The notes beneath the pieces are model-generated. The model ran no database searches and had not been told where the DNA came from. It saw nothing but the letters and a program-made list of their open reading frames with translations. A program made the translations under genes and the position numbers. Source: Halobaculum sp. CBA1158 (GTDB lineage: Archaea > Halobacteriota > Halobacteria > Halobacteriales > Haloferacaceae). Taken from it: a DNA stretch of 64,000 bases. The stretch's first letter is position 1, and every line of letters begins with the position of its first letter. The DNA lies in contig NZ_CP090371.1 of NCBI RefSeq assembly GCF_021431925.1, forward strand, positions 1,550,001 to 1,614,000. The letters are read 5' to 3'. This document shows positions 26,861 through 36,220 of this stretch, piece after piece.

Positions 26861-27765
26861 CCGGCCGCGGGGAGGAGGGCGGCCCCGCGACCCCGGCCAC
26901 GGCCCTGCCGAGCGCGACCGATGGCGGCTCCACCCGCGCGGCCGACCTGGGGATCGACCCGCCGCTCGCGCTGGCGAGCCTCTCCGGCGAGGCCGACGCC
27001 GACTGGGCCCGTGCGGGCAGCGAACACGCCGGCGCGGCGTTTCTCGGCGGGATCGCCCTCGACGCCGAGAGCCGCGATGCCGTCCGGGAGATGGTCGCCG
27101 ACCGCGACCGAACGGAGTTCCTCCCGGCGGACCCGATCGCGTGGATCGACCGACAGCTCGCGGCCCTCGCGGACACCCCGATCCGGCCCGCGGTGAACGT
27201 CCGCGCGACCGGGACCGCCCCGTTGCGCGCGGCCGGCGAGGCCTGTGCGGGCCACGACGCGATCCTGGAGGTGAACGCCCACTGCCGGCAGGCGGAGCTG
27301 TGCGGCGTGGGCTGCGGCGAGGCGCTCCTGTCGGACACCGAGCGCCTGATCGAGTACGTCGCCGCCGCGAGCGACGCCGACTGCGACGTGAGCGTGAAGG
27401 TGCGCGCGGAGGTGGACGGCGTCGACTTGGGACGGACAGCCCGCGCCGTCGCCGACGCGGGCGCGGACGCCGTCCACGTCGACGCGATGGACTCCGAGGG
27501 CGTCGTCGCCCTCGCGAAGGACGCCGCCCCAGAACTGGTGGTGATCGCGAACAACGGCGTCCGCGACCGCGCGACCGTCCGAGAGTACCTCGCCGCCGGC
27601 GCGGACGCGGTGAGCGTCGGCCGTCTCAGCGACGACCCGCGGGTGCTCCGCCGGGTGCGTGCGGCCGTCGACGGATGGGTCGCCGGCGACGCCTCGAGGC
27701 CACGTGAGACCCGAGAGTCCAGAGAGCCCAGGGAGATCCGGGACACCCGGGAGGTGTCGCGGTGA
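26857..27765 (+). CDS. tRNA-dihydrouridine-synthase-like flavin TIM-barrel protein
   Basis: The 302-residue protein resembles the Dus/dihydroorotate dehydrogenase barrel ([55 protein letters not shown]). A Cys-rich active-site region, [19 protein letters not shown], contains Cys residues near the position of the Dus catalytic Cys. This short form lacks the C-terminal tRNA-binding domain of true Dus enzymes, so a role in small-molecule metabolism is more likely. It is translationally coupled to both cofD and the CitG-like gene. The C-terminal 25 residues are a low-complexity Arg/Glu tail ([17 protein letters not shown]). Confidence 0.75.
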   Translation: MTGRGEEGGPATPATALPSATDGGSTRAADLGIDPPLALASLSGEADADWARAGSEHAGAAFLGGIALDAESRDAVREMVADRDRTEFLPADPIAWIDRQLAALADTPIRPAVNVRATGTAPLRAAGEACAGHDAILEVNAHCRQAELCGVGCGEALLSDTERLIEYVAAASDADCDVSVKVRAEVDGVDLGRTARAVADAGADAVHVDAMDSEGVVALAKDAAPELVVIANNGVRDRATVREYLAAGADAVSVGRLSDDPRVLRRVRAAVDGWVAGDASRPRETRESREPREIRDTREVSR

Positions 27766-28730
27766 CGCCCCCGGCCGCACCCGACGGCTCCGACGGCTCC
27801 GACGGCGACCGCGGCGACGACCTTCGCCGCCGAGGGCCGGCGGCGAACGCCGAACTCGCGCTCCTGTTGGAGGTCGCCGGGACGCCCAAGCCGGGCAACG
27901 TCGACCGCGAGCGCGACCTCGCGGACCTCCGGTTCGAGCAGTTCCTCGCGGGCGCTGTGGGCGCGCGACCGGGACTCGAGCGCGCCGCCGCCGGCGATCC
28001 GGTCGGTTCGGCGTTCGAGACGGCCGTCGCCGGGATGAGCCGGCAGTCCGGCGGAAACACCCAGTTCGGCTGCCTGCTCCTGTTGGTTCCGCTGGTGCGT
28101 GCCGCGGCCGCGGACGACCGCGCGCTCGATCCCGAGGGCGTGTCGGGGATCTGTGCGTCGACGACCGTCGACGACGCGGCCGGCTTCTACCGCGCGTTCG
28201 AGCACGTCGACGTGGCGGTCGCGGAGCCCCGGCCCGGGATGGACGCGCTGGACGTGCGCCGCGGCGGCGACGCGGTTCCGGCGCTTCGCGAGCGCGGCCT
28301 GTCGCTGTTCGACGTGATGCGCGAATCGGCCGAATCGAAGGGGGACCGCGCGGGCGACGGCGGGGACGGCGATTCCGCCGGACGCGACCCCGACGGCGGC
28401 GGCGACGCGAACGCCCGCGAGTGGGTCGAGGGGTTCCCGCGGACGTTCCGCGCTGCCGAAGCGATTCGGGCGGACGACGGGCCCGTGACCGACCGGGCCG
28501 CCCGGGCGTTCCTCGACCTGCTCGCCGAGGCCGAGGACACGCTCGTTCGAACCCAACACGGCCCGACTGTCGCCCGCGAGGTCCGCGAGACCGCCGCCGA
28601 AATCGACTCGCTCGAGGAGGCGGATGCGTGGGCCGACGACCTGGTCGACCGCGGGATCAACCCGGGGACGACGGCGGACATCACCGCCGCGGCGCTGTTC
28701 GTCGCGCTGGAGCGCGGGGTGGCCGTGTGA
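27762..28730 (+). CDS. CitG-like triphosphoribosyl-dephospho-CoA synthase family protein
   Basis: The 322-residue protein carries the CitG/MdcB family signatures: EVAGTPKPGNVDRERDL (residues 37-53), MSRQSGGNTQFGCLLLLVPL, and the C-terminal DRGINPGTTADITAAALFVA. In bacteria CitG makes the prosthetic group of citrate lyase acyl carrier protein, but this window has no citrate lyase or malonate decarboxylase. Archaeal members are therefore expected to make or use another phosphoribosylated cofactor. The start is GTG at 27762, overlapping the upstream stop (GTGA). An Asp/Gly-rich insertion lies around residues 195-220. Confidence 0.85.
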   Translation: MTPPAAPDGSDGSDGDRGDDLRRRGPAANAELALLLEVAGTPKPGNVDRERDLADLRFEQFLAGAVGARPGLERAAAGDPVGSAFETAVAGMSRQSGGNTQFGCLLLLVPLVRAAAADDRALDPEGVSGICASTTVDDAAGFYRAFEHVDVAVAEPRPGMDALDVRRGGDAVPALRERGLSLFDVMRESAESKGDRAGDGGDGDSAGRDPDGGGDANAREWVEGFPRTFRAAEAIRADDGPVTDRAARAFLDLLAEAEDTLVRTQHGPTVAREVRETAAEIDSLEEADAWADDLVDRGINPGTTADITAAALFVALERGVAV

Positions 28731-28750
28731 CCGGCGGGGTGGCGGTGTGA
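28715..28750 (+). repeat. Near-perfect duplication across the CitG-like stop codon
   Basis: Sixteen bases ending in the CitG-like stop (cggggtggccgtgtga) are repeated after a four-base gap with one change (cggggtggcggtgtga). The second copy supplies the GTG start of the DUF447 gene. A small duplication may have created or shifted this intercistronic junction. Confidence 0.7.
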
Positions 28751-29514
28751 GCGACGATCCGCCCGCGAGCGACGCCGGTCACGGCGATCGCGACGCCCCC
28801 GCCGAGGACGGCGACTGGCCCGCCCGTCTGCGAGGAGTCACCGAGTCGGTCGTCGCGACGCTCGGGCCGAACGACCTGTGGAACCTCGCGGCGCTCGGGC
28901 TTCACGACCCCGAACACGACGGACGGCCCTCGGAGGAGCCGGTGCGTGCGCGGACCTGGGGTCGGACCCGGACCAGGCGTAACTTCGAGGCGCGCGGCGG
29001 CGGCGTCGTCCAGTTCGTGACGGACCCGCGGGAGTTCGTCGACGCCGCGGCGACCGTGCGCGAGGAGTCCGACCCCGTGCTCGACTCGGCCGACGCGTGG
29101 GCCGAAGTGACCGCCGAGCGCGTCGACGCCGGAGAACGCGGCGGCACCGAGTGGGCGGACTGGCACCTGCGCGTCGTCGACAGCGCCGTCGAGCGCGAAG
29201 GGGTTCGGACGATCAACCGCGGCTTCGGCGCGGTCGTCGACGCCACGGTCGCGGCCTCCCGACTCGACGTACCCGCCTACGACACGGAGGAGCTGCTCGG
29301 ACGGTTGCGGTACTTCGAGAGCGTGGTCGAGCGGTGCGGCGGCCCCGCCGAGCGCGAGGCGTTCGAGCGACTGAGCGACGTTAGCGGATGGCGCTCCCGA
29401 CTCTCGGGTGGCGTCGGCGGAATCGACGACGGCGGAATCGACGACGGCGGAAGCGGCGACGGCGAGGGCGACGACCGCGACGGCGACGAGGACGCCGACC
29501 GCGACGACGCCTGA
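28747..29514 (+). CDS. DUF447 family protein (flavin-reductase-like split barrel)
   Basis: The 255-residue protein matches DUF447: ESVVATLGPNDLWNLAALGL, ARTWGRTRTRRNFEARGGGV and VQFVTDPREFVDAA in the N-terminal split-barrel half, then a helical C-terminal half. The family is archaeal and also occurs in some methylotrophic bacteria, with a flavin-binding fold but no proven reaction. The GTG at 28747 is the best start because it directly follows the CitG-like stop. The last 40 residues are a repetitive Gly/Asp tail encoded by 15-bp repeats (GIDDG twice). Its place after cofD, the Dus-like and the CitG-like genes suggests cofactor metabolism. Confidence 0.8.
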   Translation: MSDDPPASDAGHGDRDAPAEDGDWPARLRGVTESVVATLGPNDLWNLAALGLHDPEHDGRPSEEPVRARTWGRTRTRRNFEARGGGVVQFVTDPREFVDAAATVREESDPVLDSADAWAEVTAERVDAGERGGTEWADWHLRVVDSAVEREGVRTINRGFGAVVDATVAASRLDVPAYDTEELLGRLRYFESVVERCGGPAEREAFERLSDVSGWRSRLSGGVGGIDDGGIDDGGSGDGEGDDRDGDEDADRDDA

Positions 29515-29553
29515 GTTCCCGGGCGCGGCGGGCCGTGGCTCCGGTTCGGGGAC

Positions 29554-29580
29554 GGAACGAACGCTTTTAGTTCGCGTTCC
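29554..29580 (+). promoter_or_regulatory. Palindromic promoter of the S17e gene
   Basis: The arms GGAACG-AAC and GTT-CG-CGTTCC flank the TATA-like core CTTTTAG (29564-29570), which lies 25-31 bases before the S17e ATG. The S17e mRNA is therefore probably leaderless or nearly so. The symmetric arms around the TATA element suggest a regulator or a symmetric BRE arrangement. Confidence 0.55.
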
Positions 29581-29594
29581 GTCTTACTGCCCGT

Positions 29595-29792
29595 ATGGCG
29601 ATCAAACCGAAGTACGTCAAGCAGCTCGCGACGCTCCTGCTCGAGAAGTACCCGCAGTCGTTCAACGCCGACTTCGAGACGAACAAGGAGAACGTCGAGA
29701 AACTCACCAACGTCGAGTCGAAGGGCGTTCGAAACCGCATCGCGGGCTACATCACGCGCAAGAAGGCGGGCGGCAACGCCGGCGCGGCGTAA
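29595..29792 (+). CDS. rps17e: Ribosomal protein S17e (eS17)
   Basis: The 65-residue protein is a typical short archaeal S17e: MAIKPKYVKQLATLLLEKYP, DFETNKENVEKLTNVESKGV and RNRIAGYITRKK. It belongs to the small ribosomal subunit. It has its own TATA-like element inside a palindrome, so it need not be cotranscribed with the cofD cluster upstream. The last residues (AGGNAGAA) are a short flexible tail. Confidence 0.97.
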   Translation: MAIKPKYVKQLATLLLEKYPQSFNADFETNKENVEKLTNVESKGVRNRIAGYITRKKAGGNAGAA

Positions 29793-29963
29793 CTGAGGGG
29801 GATTCTGCGGTCTCGCACCGAGTGCGTCCTCGGAGCCGTCGGCTCGTCGGGGGTTGTGGACCCGGGGAGTACCGGCCGGAGTCCGTCCGGCGAGGAGACG
29901 CGGTGAGTCGCACGCGACGCACGCGACCGACACCTTCAACGAGGAGGGAGCCCGCACCCCGGT

Positions 29964-31067
29964 ATGTCGACTTCCTCGCTGGCCGACCGGCTCGGCACCT
30001 CCCCGGTGGTCGCGTACCTCGCGGCGGTGTCGGCGGGGACGCTCGCGCTCGTTGCCGGGGCGGTCGCGTTCCCCGAGACCGTCTACGACGGATTCGTCTG
30101 GCACTACTTCTGGGGACCGGTGCAGGCGGACGCCAACTCGGCCGTCTGTGCGATCCGACCGGGGAGCACCGTCGAGTATCTCTACTCTAGTGCCGAGTGC
30201 ACGGCGGCCGCCGAACCCGTCGCGTACCCCGGGTACACGCTCGTCTCGGAGGCGGGGTACGTCGCGGTCCTGCTCGTCGCGCTCGCGGGCGTGGTGCTGT
30301 TGCTGCGCCGCCTCGACATCGGTCGTCGGATCGAGTTCTTCCTCGCGCTCGTCCCGTACTTCCTGTTCGGGGGCGCGCTGCGCGTCGTGGAGGACGCCGA
30401 CAACGCGATGTCCGACACGCTGCTCCCGTACCCGTGGGACACCCTGCTCATCAGCCCGATCATCTACTTCACCGTGTTCGGCGTGACGCTCGGGATCGTC
30501 GGCGCGGCGATCGCGGCGGAGCGCCGCGGCGTCGTCGACAACATCCACCGACCGATCCTCGCGTCCGGGATCGGACTGAACGTCCTCACGATCGGGTTCC
30601 TGGCCGCGCTTTCGGCGACACCGGACAACCCCGTGACGTTCTACCCGCAGGTGATCGGCGTCATACTCGTCGGCACCGCCGTCTCCGCGGCGGCGACGTG
30701 GTACGCGACGCGGGCGTGGATCCCGTGGGTCCACTCCGGCACCGGCACGGCGGGGATCGTCGTCCTCGGGGCGCACGCGCTCGACGGCGTCGCCAACGTC
30801 GTCGGTCTCGACTACATGGTCGCGCTGGGCGCGGGACCCAACCTCGTTCCGAAACACCCCGTGAACCAGTTCATCGTCGACACCGCCGGGGCGGCGTGGC
30901 CGTTCCTCGTGGTGAAACTCGCGGCGGCCGTGCTCGTGCTCGCGATCTTCGAGGAGGAACTGTTCGACGACTCCCCGCGGTACGCCGTGCTCCTGCTGAT
31001 CGCGGTGACGGCCGTCGGAATGGGACCGGGGAGCCGCGACATGCTGCGCGCGACGTTCGGGATCTGA
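29964..31067 (+). CDS. DUF63 family membrane protein
   Basis: The 367-residue protein has eight or nine membrane helices and the DUF63 pattern: [14 protein letters not shown] near residues 46-59, [33 protein letters not shown]-like segments, and a C-terminal [11 protein letters not shown]. The family is almost confined to archaea and its function is unknown. Conserved charged residues inside helices (RVVEDAD, HALDG) suggest a polar substrate or cofactor site. It lies downstream of S17e with a 171-bp gap that shows no gene. Confidence 0.88.
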   Translation: MSTSSLADRLGTSPVVAYLAAVSAGTLALVAGAVAFPETVYDGFVWHYFWGPVQADANSAVCAIRPGSTVEYLYSSAECTAAAEPVAYPGYTLVSEAGYVAVLLVALAGVVLLLRRLDIGRRIEFFLALVPYFLFGGALRVVEDADNAMSDTLLPYPWDTLLISPIIYFTVFGVTLGIVGAAIAAERRGVVDNIHRPILASGIGLNVLTIGFLAALSATPDNPVTFYPQVIGVILVGTAVSAAATWYATRAWIPWVHSGTGTAGIVVLGAHALDGVANVVGLDYMVALGAGPNLVPKHPVNQFIVDTAGAAWPFLVVKLAAAVLVLAIFEEELFDDSPRYAVLLLIAVTAVGMGPGSRDMLRATFGI

Positions 31068-31103
31068 TCGGCCCTCGTCAGAACGCGACCCCCACTCGGG
31101 GGG

Positions 31104-31475
31104 TCAGTTCTTCGGGGTGACGACGGCCCCGAGGGTCTGCGTCTCGATCGTCCCGTCCCGGATCAGGAACGTGTCGGTCGCGAACTCGTAGGCGTTGTCT
31201 GGCGTCTCCGCGTGCCAGGTGATGTACGCGATGTCCCCTTCGACGACCTGCTGGTCCCGCTGGAAGTCGACGCCGTTCTGGCCGAACTCCGCGAACAGCC
31301 CCTCGAACAGCGTCCGGATCTCGTCGAGGCCGCGGAACGACCCGTTCGTGTTCGTGACGACGACGGAGTCCTCGTCGTAGTCCGCCAGCGTCTCGTCGAG
31401 GTCCTGATCCGTGAACGCGGCGAGGTGGTGGTCGAGAACGGACTCCGTCGTGGCCGATGGGCTCGTGGATGCCAT
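31104..31475 (-). CDS. SnoaL/NTF2-like fold protein
   Basis: The 123-residue protein fits the NTF2-like cone fold: helical N-terminus (SVLDHHLAAFTDQDLDETLADYDED), then strands SVVVTNTNGSFRG, VVEGDIAYITWHAETPDN and FLIRDGTIETQTLGAVV. Such proteins bind small hydrophobic ligands or act as hydrolases and isomerases; no catalytic residues can be assigned. It lies on the same strand as the biotin carboxylase gene downstream, with a 121-bp gap, and no functional link is evident. Confidence 0.85.
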   Translation of the reverse strand: MASTSPSATTESVLDHHLAAFTDQDLDETLADYDEDSVVVTNTNGSFRGLDEIRTLFEGLFAEFGQNGVDFQRDQQVVEGDIAYITWHAETPDNAYEFATDTFLIRDGTIETQTLGAVVTPKN

Positions 31476-31596
31476 GCGTCACCTCGTCTCTTCGACAGCG
31501 GCGGAAAACTGCGTATCGGCAGGAAAGCGTCGGTTGCGTATCAGGTGGCTCGGCCGGCGACGCCGGCGTCGGCCACCGCGTCGGTCCTCGTCGCGG

Positions 31597-33471
31597 TCAC
31601 TCCAGGACGACGAGCACGTCGCCCATGTCGACGGAGTCGCCCTCGCCGACGAGCACCTGATCCACGACGCCCCCCTTGTCGGCGACCACGTCGTTCTCCA
31701 TCTTCATCGCCTCCAGCACGCACACCACGTCGCCGGCGGCGACCTCGTCGCCCTCGCTCACGTCGACCGAGAGGATCGTGCCCTGCATCTCCGCGGCGAT
31801 GGCCTCTCCGTCGCCCTCGATGACAACCTCGTCGTCGTCGTCGTCCGCCTGCGCCACGTCGGGGCGCTCCATCCGTCCGGAGCCGGAGCCGGAATCGCCG
31901 CCGTTGGGCGTCGGGATCGCGGGCGCGCCGCGCTCCTCCAGGCTCACGTCGAAGCGCTTGCCGTTCACCTCGACGGTGAACTCGCGCTCGGTGGACTCCT
32001 CCCCGGCGTCCGCGTCGCCCCCGAGGTCGGCGTCGCCTGTTCCCCACCGCTCTTGCGCCTCGGTGAACTTCGAGCGGTCGGCCTCCTCGTCGAGGTACTT
32101 CGTCGTGTGTTTGCCCGCGACGAACTGCTCGTCGGTGAGCATCAGCCGGTGGAAGGGGACGATGGTGACGACGCCCTCGATGTCGTACTCGGCGAGCGCG
32201 CGTCGCGACCGAGCGATGCACTCCTCGCGGTCGCTCCCGTGGACGATGAGCTTCGCGATCATCGAGTCGTAGTCGGTGACGAGGTCGTCGCCCTGCCGGA
32301 GCGCGTCGTCGAGGCGGACGCCGATGCCGCCAGGCGGGTCGTACGTGTCCAGGCTCCCCTCGTTCGCGGGCGCGAAGTCGTCGGCGGCGTTCTCGGCGTT
32401 GATCCGGAACTCGATGGCGTGGCCCTCCAACTCGACGTCGTCCTGTGAGAACCCGATCTCTTCGCCCATCGCGACCCTGAGCTGCTCTTTCACGATGTCG
32501 ATACCGGTCAGCTCCTCTGTGACGGTGTGCTCGACCTGGATCCGGGTGTTCACCTCGAGGAAGTAGAAGTTCGTGTCGGGGCCGAGCAGCTCGCCGTCCG
32601 CGCGGTCGGTGTCCTCCTCGACGAGGAACTCGACGGTGCCGGCGTTGGTGTAGTCGGCCGCGCGGACGCCGCGGCGGGCGGCCTCGCCGATCTGCTCGCG
32701 CAGTTCGTCCGACAGCGCCGGCGACGGCCCCTCCTCGATCACCTTCTGGTGGCGACGCTGGAGCGAGCAGTCGCGCTCTCCCAGGTGACGGACGTTACCG
32801 TGGTGGTCGGCGACGATCTGCACCTCGATGTGACGCGGGTTCTCCAGGTAGCGCTCCAGGTACACCGAGTCGTTCGAGAAGTACGCCTCGCCCTCGCGCT
32901 TGGCCGAGTCGAGTTGGTCCGCGGCCTCGTCCGCCGACTTGACGACCTTCATGCCGCGACCGCCGCCGCCGCCCTCCGCCTTGATCGCGACGGGGTAGCC
33001 GTGTTCGTCGCCGAAGTCGGTGACCGCCTCGACCTCGGTGACGGGGTCGTTCGTCCCGGGGACGATCGGCACGTCGGCCTCTTGCATGATCGTCCGGGCC
33101 TTCGTCTTCTCGCCCAGCGACTCCATCGCATCGCCGTCGGGGCCGATCCACGTGATCCCCTCGGCGTCGCCGACCTTCGCGGCGAAGTCGGCGTTCTCCG
33201 CCAGGAAGCCGTATCCCGGGTGGATCGCGTCCGCACCGGCCTGTCTGGCGGCGTCGACGATCGCGTCCTGGTCGAGGTAGGAGTCGGCCGCGCGGGCGGG
33301 ACCCACGTTGTACGCCTCGTCGGCGTATCGGACGTGGCCGCCGTGTTTGTCGGCCTCGGAGTACACGGCGACCGTGTCGATGCCGAGCTCCTCGCAGGCG
33401 CGCATCACGCGCACCGCGATCTCCCCGCGGTTGGCGACGAGCACCTTGTCGAATTCCTGAGTTTCGGTCAT
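31597..33471 (-). CDS. pccA: Acyl-CoA carboxylase biotin carboxylase/biotin-carrier subunit
   Basis: The 624-residue fusion has a biotin carboxylase domain (about 1-450) with the ATP-grasp loop [12 protein letters not shown] and [14 protein letters not shown] linker rich in Asp/Gly/Ser follows, then a C-terminal biotinyl domain whose EAMKMEN motif places the biotinylated Lys at about 590. With PccB (34577-36121) and PccX (34291-34575) it makes haloarchaeal propionyl/acetyl-CoA carboxylase, which feeds methylmalonyl-CoA pathways or 3-hydroxypropionate-type routes. The GDPD gene separates it from the other two subunits and is transcribed the opposite way. Confidence 0.93.
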   Translation of the reverse strand: MTETQEFDKVLVANRGEIAVRVMRACEELGIDTVAVYSEADKHGGHVRYADEAYNVGPARAADSYLDQDAIVDAARQAGADAIHPGYGFLAENADFAAKVGDAEGITWIGPDGDAMESLGEKTKARTIMQEADVPIVPGTNDPVTEVEAVTDFGDEHGYPVAIKAEGGGGGRGMKVVKSADEAADQLDSAKREGEAYFSNDSVYLERYLENPRHIEVQIVADHHGNVRHLGERDCSLQRRHQKVIEEGPSPALSDELREQIGEAARRGVRAADYTNAGTVEFLVEEDTDRADGELLGPDTNFYFLEVNTRIQVEHTVTEELTGIDIVKEQLRVAMGEEIGFSQDDVELEGHAIEFRINAENAADDFAPANEGSLDTYDPPGGIGVRLDDALRQGDDLVTDYDSMIAKLIVHGSDREECIARSRRALAEYDIEGVVTIVPFHRLMLTDEQFVAGKHTTKYLDEEADRSKFTEAQERWGTGDADLGGDADAGEESTEREFTVEVNGKRFDVSLEERGAPAIPTPNGGDSGSGSGRMERPDVAQADDDDDEVVIEGDGEAIAAEMQGTILSVDVSEGDEVAAGDVVCVLEAMKMENDVVADKGGVVDQVLVGEGDSVDMGDVLVVLE

Positions 33472-33590
33472 TCTTGCGAGGTGGTTCTGCAGGCCGTCTA
33501 CTCAAACCGTCGGTTCGGGATCGTCCGGCAAGCGGGGGTTCACGCGCGACGGGCCGGAAGCGTATGGTGCTCGCGATCGAACCGTGTGGT

Positions 33591-34262
33591 ATGCGCGTCG
33601 TCGGCCACCGCGGCTGTCCGGAACTGTACCCCGAGAACACCGCCCTCGCGTTCGGCGAAGCGAGCGCCCGCTGCGACTGGATCGAGTTCGACGTTCGCCG
33701 GTGCGGCTCCGGCGAGCCGGTCGTCCTCCACGACGAGACGCTCGCCAGGACCGTCGGCGTCGAGCGCGCGGTCGCGGACCTGTCGCTCTCGGATCTTCGA
33801 GCGTACAGCGTCGGCGACTCGGACGAGCCGGTTCCCACGCTCGCAGCGGCGCTGGCGGCGGTTCCAGAGGACACCGTGGTAAACGTCGAACTCAAGGAGG
33901 AGGGGCTGGCCGAAGCAGTCGCGGACGCGGCCGACCGCGTCGGCAACGAGGTGGTCGTCTCGTCGTTCTCTCCGGCGGCGCTCCGGGCGACGCAGGCGGC
34001 GTCCGGCCTCCCGATCGCGACGGTGACGATGGACCCGGACGCGTGGGAGGACACCCTGGCGCTCGCGACGGAACTGGACGCGGAGTACGTCCACCCGCGA
34101 TACGACCTCCTGTTCTCGAGGCCCACGCGCGTCGCGGAGGCACACGACCGCGGGCTAGACGTGAACGCGTGGACCCTCAGATCGGCGGAGCCGTTCGACC
34201 GGGTGGCCGCCCTCGGTGTCGACGGCGTGATCGTGGACGACCCGGCGTACGCGGGGCGGTAG
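33591..34262 (+). CDS. Glycerophosphodiester phosphodiesterase
   Basis: The 223-residue TIM-barrel enzyme cleaves glycerophosphodiesters to glycerol-3-phosphate (or its archaeal counterpart) and an alcohol. Active-site motifs are GHRG (His6, Arg7), ENT, IEFDV (Glu32, Asp34), LHDE (His47) and NVELKEEG with a further metal-binding Glu. An in-frame ATG at 33564 would add nine residues; I prefer 33591 because the conserved first strand MRVVGHRGCP then begins the protein. It is inserted between carboxylase genes on the opposite strand. Confidence 0.88.
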   Translation: MRVVGHRGCPELYPENTALAFGEASARCDWIEFDVRRCGSGEPVVLHDETLARTVGVERAVADLSLSDLRAYSVGDSDEPVPTLAAALAAVPEDTVVNVELKEEGLAEAVADAADRVGNEVVVSSFSPAALRATQAASGLPIATVTMDPDAWEDTLALATELDAEYVHPRYDLLFSRPTRVAEAHDRGLDVNAWTLRSAEPFDRVAALGVDGVIVDDPAYAGR

Positions 34263-34290
34263 CGACGCGGAGAGAGGTCGCCCCGGGCTG

Positions 34291-34575
34291 TCAGAACCGG
34301 TCGGTGCGCCCGCTTGCCGTCCACGCGTCCGTCGGGCCCCCCCGCGGAACGCGTGCGCCGCGACCGCCGATGCCCTCGAGTCGGCCGGCGAACGCCCAGC
34401 GCTTGCCGTCCCACGTGTCCGCCGCCTCGTCCGCGTCGTCCGCAGCGGCGGCGGCCGCGACCTCGGCGTCGCGGACGTGCGCGCCGACGGCGGCGAGTAT
34501 CGCGGCCGCCTCCTCGTCGTCGGCGTCCTCGGGGACGGTCAGGCGCTCGGCGACCGGGGAATCGTCGTCGGTCAT
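34291..34575 (-). CDS. pccX: PccX, small third subunit of haloarchaeal propionyl-CoA carboxylase
   Basis: The 94-residue protein begins with a strand and helix ([20 protein letters not shown]). An Ala/Asp-rich helix follows, then the conserved ending [20 protein letters not shown] and a Trp-Ala-Ser-Gly-Arg motif. This is the pattern of acyl-CoA carboxylase epsilon-type peptides, and Haloferax mediterranei PccX, an essential third subunit, is the described haloarchaeal case. Its start is one base after the PccB stop, so both are made together. Confidence 0.8.
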   Translation of the reverse strand: MTDDDSPVAERLTVPEDADDEEAAAILAAVGAHVRDAEVAAAAAADDADEAADTWDGKRWAFAGRLEGIGGRGARVPRGGPTDAWTASGRTDRF

Positions 34576-34576
34576 C

Positions 34577-36121
34577 TCAGATCGGGATGTTACCGTGCTT
34601 CTTGTCCGGAAGCGATTCGCGTTTCGAAGAGAGCATCTCCAGGTCGTCGATGAGCCGCGGACGCGTCTCCGTCGGTTCGATCACGGCGTCGAGAAAGCCC
34701 TTGTCCGCGGCGGTGTAGGGGTTCGCGAACTCCTCGCGGTACTCGTCGATCAGCTCCTCGCGCTTCGCCTCGGGGTCGTCGGCGTCGGCGAGTTCGTCGT
34801 CGTAGAGGATGTTCACGGCCCCCTGGGGGCCCATGACCGCGATCTCGGCGGTCGGCCACGCGTAGTTCACGTCGCCGCCGATGTGCTTGGAGGCCATCAC
34901 GTCGTACGCGCCGCCGTACGCCTTGCGCGTGATCACCGTCAGGAGCGGGACGGTCGCCTCCGAGTAGGCGTACAGCAGCTTCGCGCCGTGGCGGATGATC
35001 CCGTTGTGCTCCTGATCGGTGCCGGGCATGAACCCGGGCACGTCGACGAAGGTGACGATCGGGAGGTTGAACGCGTCGCAGAAGCGGACGAACCGCGCGC
35101 CCTTCTCGGAGGCTTCGATGTCGAGCGTTCCGGCGTTGACGCGGGGCTGGTTCGCGACGACGCCGACCGAGCGGCCGTCGAGCCGGGCGAAGCCGGTGAC
35201 GATGTTCTTCGCGAAGTCCGCGTGCGTCTCGAAGAAGGAGCCCTCGTCGACGACGCGGTCGACGACGTTCGTGATGTCGTACGGCTTGCGCGGCTCGTCG
35301 GGGACGATCGAGGTCAGCTCGTCGTCGCGCCGGTCGGGATCGTCCCACGGGTCCACCCTGGGCGGGTCCTCGACGTTGTTCTGCGGGAGGTACGACAGCA
35401 GGCGACGCATGTCGTCGAGCGCCTCCTCCTCGGACTCCTCCGCGAAGTGCGCGACGCCGGAGGTGGAGGCGTGCGTCTGTGCGCCGCCCAGTTCCTCGAA
35501 GCTCACCTCCTCGCCCGTGACGGTCTTGATGACCTCCGGGCCGGTGATGAACATGTGGCTGGACTCTTTCACCATGAAGGTGAAGTCCGTGATGGCGGGC
35601 GAGTACACAGCGCCGCCGGCACACGGCCCCATGATGCCCGAGAGCTGCGGGATCACTCCGGAGGCCTCGGTGTTGCGTCGGAAGATCTCCGCGTAGCCGG
35701 CCAGCGAACTGACGCCCTCCTGGATCCGCGCGCCGGCGGAGTCGTTGAGGCCGACGACGGGCGCGCCCACGTCCATCGCCTTGTCCATCACCTTGCACAC
35801 CTTCTCGGCGAACACCTCTCCCAGCGAGCCGCCGAAGACGGTGAAGTCGTGGGCGAACACGAACGTCTTGCGGCCGTTCACCTCGCCGTAGCCCGTCACG
35901 ACGCCGTCGCCCGGGATCTGCTTCTCCTCCATCCCGAACGAGTGGGTGTCGTGGGTGCGGAACTGGTCGAACTCGTGGAAGGTGTCGTCGTCGAGGAAGT
36001 AGTCGATCCGCTCGCGCGCGGTCATCTTCCCCTTCTCGTGTTGGGCCTCGATCCGGTCCTCGCCGCCGCCCTTCCGGGCCTCGGCGCGCTTCTCGCGGAG
36101 CTCCTCGATTCGGTCCTCCAT
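34577..36121 (-). CDS. pccB: Acyl-CoA (propionyl-CoA) carboxylase carboxyltransferase subunit
   Basis: The 514-residue carboxyltransferase moves CO2 from biotin to propionyl- or acetyl-CoA. Family features include [19 protein letters not shown] at the start, the oxyanion-hole motifs [15 protein letters not shown] and [24 protein letters not shown], and [18 protein letters not shown] six bases upstream (36127) is an alternative start. It is followed after one base by PccX. The biotin subunit is encoded 1.1 kb further on the same strand beyond a divergent GDPD gene. Confidence 0.95.
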   Translation of the reverse strand: MEDRIEELREKRAEARKGGGEDRIEAQHEKGKMTARERIDYFLDDDTFHEFDQFRTHDTHSFGMEEKQIPGDGVVTGYGEVNGRKTFVFAHDFTVFGGSLGEVFAEKVCKVMDKAMDVGAPVVGLNDSAGARIQEGVSSLAGYAEIFRRNTEASGVIPQLSGIMGPCAGGAVYSPAITDFTFMVKESSHMFITGPEVIKTVTGEEVSFEELGGAQTHASTSGVAHFAEESEEEALDDMRRLLSYLPQNNVEDPPRVDPWDDPDRRDDELTSIVPDEPRKPYDITNVVDRVVDEGSFFETHADFAKNIVTGFARLDGRSVGVVANQPRVNAGTLDIEASEKGARFVRFCDAFNLPIVTFVDVPGFMPGTDQEHNGIIRHGAKLLYAYSEATVPLLTVITRKAYGGAYDVMASKHIGGDVNYAWPTAEIAVMGPQGAVNILYDDELADADDPEAKREELIDEYREEFANPYTAADKGFLDAVIEPTETRPRLIDDLEMLSSKRESLPDKKHGNIPI

Positions 36122-36220
36122 CGTCACGGCCGGTCACCTCGGTGCGCAGCGGTCATTCGTTGCCGTCAGGTGTGACCACGTGGGCCTTAGGGGTTCCGTA
36201 ACAGGCCACGGATAGCCAAC

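Noticed and set aside
33584-36175. An 863-codon plus-strand frame
   Set aside because: It begins as an out-of-frame shadow of the GDPD gene and runs antisense to pccX and pccB, with Arg/Gly/Val-rich composition and no domain.
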